DNA of 17,633 bases from CAYGBW01 sp964348185 (lineage in GTDB: Bacteria > Desulfobacterota > BSN033 > WVXP01), in the NCBI GenBank assembly GCA_964348185.1, contig CAYGBW010000057.1, forward strand, positions 1 through 17,633, in the 5' to 3' direction. The notes under the pieces are model-generated. The model did no database searches. It saw only the letters and a program-made list of their open reading frames with translations, and was not told where the DNA came from. Every line of letters begins with the position of its first letter. Positions within the stretch are counted from its first letter, which is position 1. Position numbers and translations under genes: made by a program. Shown in pieces: positions 15,265-17,633 of the stretch.

Positions 15265-16578
15265 TTAGCGCATCATCCCTGGCAGCCACAACACGACCGG
15301 AGGAAAGGCTAACATCAACATCATCACGAGTAGGTCGCATCCGAGAAAGGGCAACGCAGCCCTGTAGACATCTCCCATCGTCGTATCAGGCGGCGCCACC
15401 CCTTTCATCACGAACAGGGAAAGACCAAATGGAGGTGATGTCGTCGCCATTTCCATGTTCAGGAGCATTATCGTCGTGAACCAGAGAGGATCAAAGCCTA
15501 GGGCATTCACGATGGGCATAAAAATGGGGATCGTTATCATCATGATGGAGAACGTGTCCATAAAAGTCCCCATGAAAAACAGGATAATCTGCATGACCAG
15601 GATGATGAGGAACGGGGAAATGGGAAAGCCCAGGACGAATGCAATCAACCCCCGACTCGCCCCGCTAAAGGCGAGAAGTTGGCTAACCGCTTTGGCCCCC
15701 GTAATAATGAGCAACATCATTCCCGTGACCCTGATTGAGCTCCCAACCCCCTTCTTCACGACCTCCCATCTCAGTCGCCCGTACCACGCGGCCAAGATGA
15801 AAGCACCCAGAGCCCCTGTGGCTGCTGCCTCAGTTGGAGTAGCGATGCCCAGGAAGATCACCCCGGTGACGAGGAAGATAATAATCCCCAAGGGTAGCAC
15901 ATACCTCACCGTATTCCTGAGTTTCATCGACACCGTGGTCGGCCTCACCTCATAGCTCGGGGCAATGGAGGGCTGGAGTCGACACCGGGCAACGATATAA
16001 CCAGCGTAGAAGACAGCCATGAGGAGGCCAGGGAGAATAATTGCAATCAGAAGGCCGCCCACCGAGACTTGGGCCAGAGCGGCGAGAACGATACCCAGGG
16101 AACTGGGCGGAATCATGATGGACAAGCCACCACTGCCGAGAATGGGTCCCAGGCTCATCGCCTTCTTGTAACCCCGCCTTTCCATCTCAGGCACCAGGGT
16201 TGATCCCATCATGGCGATACTGGCCATGGAAGAACCGCTCAGGGTCCCAAACAGGGTGCCAACACAAACCGTCAGCAGACTCAACCTGCCCCGCAGGTTT
16301 CCCATCCAGCTGTCCACCACATCCAAGACCTGTGATGCCATTCCCGAATGAAATACCACTTCACCCAGGAGGATGAAGAGGGGGACAGGGATCAAGGAGA
16401 ACATGGCAACAGAATCCCCGACGCTGCGGACCAGAATGGTCAAGCCTCCTTCACCGCCCCAGAAGAGGAGCGCCCCAACGATGTTTACCGTCATGAAGGC
16501 GAGGGCCACTGGCAGTCCCGTGAGCATGAGCACCATACAGCCGCCCACGATGATGAGAAACACGAGCCACCATTCCAC
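15265..16578 (-). CDS. dctM: TRAP transporter large permease subunit (DctM)
   Basis: The protein has 437 residues and is strongly hydrophobic, with about 12 predicted membrane segments, the normal size and shape of DctM. Typical family sequence includes LTGLPVALAF near the N-terminus, IPVPLFILLGEVVFHSGMA, GTLFGTLSGSSMASIAMMG, LGSGGLSIMIPPS, TPTEAAATGALGA and MITIPIFMPIVNALGFDPLWF near the end. It is the ion-translocating inner-membrane subunit of a tripartite ATP-independent periplasmic transporter and takes up an organic acid-like solute using the Na+ or H+ gradient. The start is GTG at 16576-16578, with GAGGTG seven bases upstream. It lies 50 nt after dctQ and ends 347 nt before the second hydantoinase B gene, the obvious candidate consumer of the imported compound. 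Confidence 0.95.
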   Translation of the reverse strand: MEWWLVFLIIVGGCMVLMLTGLPVALAFMTVNIVGALLFWGGEGGLTILVRSVGDSVAMFSLIPVPLFILLGEVVFHSGMASQVLDVVDSWMGNLRGRLSLLTVCVGTLFGTLSGSSMASIAMMGSTLVPEMERRGYKKAMSLGPILGSGGLSIMIPPSSLGIVLAALAQVSVGGLLIAIILPGLLMAVFYAGYIVARCRLQPSIAPSYEVRPTTVSMKLRNTVRYVLPLGIIIFLVTGVIFLGIATPTEAAATGALGAFILAAWYGRLRWEVVKKGVGSSIRVTGMMLLIITGAKAVSQLLAFSGASRGLIAFVLGFPISPFLIILVMQIILFFMGTFMDTFSIMMITIPIFMPIVNALGFDPLWFTTIMLLNMEMATTSPPFGLSLFVMKGVAPPDTTMGDVYRAALPFLGCDLLVMMLMLAFPPVVLWLPGMMR

Positions 16579-16628
16579 CGATATTCACCTCAACACGCTG
16601 GGATGTGCTCCTTTGGCATCTTCTGGTT

Positions 16629-17129
16629 CTACAGAGACTTCAGGCCTTTTAGAAAGGCGACGCCCCTTCGCATGAACTGGATAGAGAGCAGGAAGTAGCC
16701 AACAGGGGCAATCATGAAAACAAAGGCATAGGGAATCCTCAACTCCGTTGTGACGAGGGCATGCCTCTGGAAGTCAACCCAGGTGACGCGAGCGCCATAC
16801 CAGCAGAAAATCAAGCAGATCATGCCCCCCAGAATCGAAGTGGCAAAGTTGAGGACGGACTGGGTCTTGGGACTGAGGTGACTCAGCACAATGCTGATCT
16901 TGGTATGCCCGTCTTCCTTCAGTATCCAAGTGGCACTCAAAAAGGTTATATGGAGTAGCATCTGCTGAGCAATATCCTGCAAGGTGGGTATTGGACTGTT
17001 AAAGAAATACCTCAAGACGACATCCGCACTGACAAACACCATGAGGCACACAATCAGCGCACCTGCCATGACAGCAAGACATCCGATAGCCCTGTCGAAG
17101 ACGGCGGTTGCGATGTTTAGCAATCTCAC
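16629..17129 (-). CDS. dctQ: TRAP transporter small permease subunit (DctQ)
   Basis: The protein has 166 residues with four hydrophobic segments, at about 12-35, 50-68, 87-108 and 128-150, as expected for DctQ. Family landmarks are the VFVSADVVLRYFFNSPIP block after the first helix (compare the usual V..RY.F...I...EE/Q) and the EDGHTKI segment, which corresponds to the conserved 'R.g.Hi.vd' stretch. It is an inner-membrane scaffold that binds DctM. The start is GTG at 17127-17129, preceded by AGGGGCAGGG. The gene is separated from the binding-protein gene by 161 nt containing a strong hairpin, and from dctM by 50 nt. Confidence 0.92.
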   Translation of the reverse strand: MRLLNIATAVFDRAIGCLAVMAGALIVCLMVFVSADVVLRYFFNSPIPTLQDIAQQMLLHITFLSATWILKEDGHTKISIVLSHLSPKTQSVLNFATSILGGMICLIFCWYGARVTWVDFQRHALVTTELRIPYAFVFMIAPVGYFLLSIQFMRRGVAFLKGLKSL

Positions 17130-17199
17130 GCCCTGCCCCTACACCCTTTTCGGATTCCGGTCAAAGGATAGACAAAGACAGGATGAACACCTAATGAAT

Positions 17200-17240
17200 C
17201 GTGGGTGTTAAACGCCAAGGCTGACCGTTCAACACCCACG
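17200..17240. repeat. Strong hairpin between dctP and dctQ
   Basis: The arms CGTGGGTGTTAAACG (17200-17214) and CGTTCAACACCCACG (17226-17240) pair over 14 of 15 positions around an 11-base loop; the one mismatch (A opposite C on DNA) is a G-U wobble at most. There is no T-run after it on the minus strand, so it does not look like a full intrinsic terminator. Placed just after the binding-protein gene, it could stabilise the 3' end of that message or partly stop transcription, giving more binding protein than membrane subunits. Confidence 0.7.
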
Positions 17241-17290
17241 CCCCAAGAACTTCACGGATCTAACCAGCGGTTTACGCGGAGATGAGCCCC

Positions 17291-17633
17291 CTACCGGTTT
17301 TCTGGTCTAATCAGGACTTCCCAGAGTTCATTGTAGGCCGCCGAAGGAAGCGTCCGCTTCAGCTCCGCCCAGGAAGCCCTGTCAAAACCCTTTAGATAGT
17401 AATCCTGCTCCTCCCTTCTCAACTCGACGTATTCCACCCCAGCATCCTTGAATTTCTGTCGTTCCACTGCAGCTTGTTTGACATAGCGGGCTTGCATGAA
17501 TTGTTCGAAGTCAACCGCAGTGCGCGTGATCACATCTTGAAGATCCTTGGGAAGGGAATTGTATTTGTCCAGATTCATCATGAATCCCAAATCCATCCGA
17601 GAGAATGGTGGGTCAACGACGTACTGGGTCACT
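17291..17633 (-). CDS. dctP: TRAP transporter substrate-binding protein (DctP), C-terminal fragment
   Basis: This is a partial gene cut by the right edge; 113 codons up to the TAG at 17291-17293 are visible. The fragment reads GFMMNLDKYNSLPKDLQDVI followed by a long amphipathic helix rich in Glu, Lys and Arg. This is the usual C-terminus of DctP-type periplasmic binding proteins ('vvN...w..LP.e.Q..i..a'), which end in a helix packing along the back of the two lobes. The N-terminal export signal and the conserved ligand-binding Arg would be outside the window. It is the first of three TRAP genes here, and its product delivers the solute to DctQM. Ligand class cannot be judged from this part. 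Confidence 0.85.
   Translation of the reverse strand, partial: VTQYVVDPPFSRMDLGFMMNLDKYNSLPKDLQDVITRTAVDFEQFMQARYVKQAAVERQKFKDAGVEYVELRREEQDYYLKGFDRASWAELKRTLPSAAYNELWEVLIRPENR

Noticed and set aside
15101..15340. Minus-strand 79-codon frame overlapping the end of dctM
   Set aside because: It is out of frame within dctM and runs into the candidate promoter region; no ribosome-binding site or family match.
1..17633. CRISPR arrays, tRNA/rRNA genes, transposases or phage genes
   Set aside because: I saw no regularly spaced direct repeats, cloverleaf-like sequences or transposase/integrase motifs in the translated frames.

Overview
This window is a single-strand catabolic block. Every gene I can support lies on the minus strand, so transcription runs from high to low coordinates. 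Base composition is moderately GC-rich and ribosome-binding sites are of the ordinary GGAG/AGGAGG bacterial type. Several things suggest an environmental, probably anaerobic or facultative proteobacterium-like lineage, Desulfobacterota being my best guess: a TRAP transporter, a LivH-type ABC permease, a small [2Fe-2S] partner of a fumarate-reductase-like flavoprotein, and a PreA-like iron-sulfur dehydrogenase. The AT-rich palindromic spacer fits the same guess. The taxonomy is inference, because no marker gene is present.

Layout in the direction of transcription. (1) 17633-15265 holds a TRAP transporter: the C-terminus of the solute-binding protein (cut by the window edge), the small membrane subunit and the large membrane subunit. 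A near-perfect 15-bp-arm hairpin lies between the binding-protein gene and the membrane genes. (2) 15264-14918 is a spacer with a TTGTATAC-containing imperfect palindrome overlapping a possible promoter. (3) 14917-11039 holds a hydantoinase B/oxoprolinase-type subunit, a GntR/FCD regulator whose ATG comes 3 nt after the previous stop, and a phenylacetate-CoA-ligase-like adenylating enzyme. (4) 11038-10660 is non-coding with inverted repeats. (5) 10659-5671 holds a PreA/dihydroorotate-dehydrogenase-like protein with two C-terminal [4Fe-4S] motifs, an AtzA/TrzA-type amidohydrolase and a hydantoinase A subunit. (6) 5670-5423 is an AT-rich spacer with a nested inverted repeat. (7) 5422-1 holds a second hydantoinase B subunit, a fumarate-reductase-type flavoprotein, a minimal [2Fe-2S] protein, an M20 metallohydrolase and, at the very edge, the first 38 codons of a LivH-type permease.

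Taken together, the genes read as a regulated uptake-and-breakdown route for an organic acid or cyclic amide / N-heterocycle. TRAP and Liv-type transporters import, a PreA-like enzyme and a flavoprotein/[2Fe-2S] pair do redox chemistry on the ring or side chain, hydantoinase/oxoprolinase subunits and amidohydrolases open or trim C-N bonds, and a CoA ligase activates a resulting acid. The substrate cannot be read from sequence. Three of the enzymes depart from their family's usual catalytic residue: Cys to Ser in the PreA-like protein, Glu to Pro in the amidohydrolase, and Glu to Gly in the M20 protein. The pathway may therefore be a variant of, rather than a copy of, pyrimidine or hydantoin catabolism.
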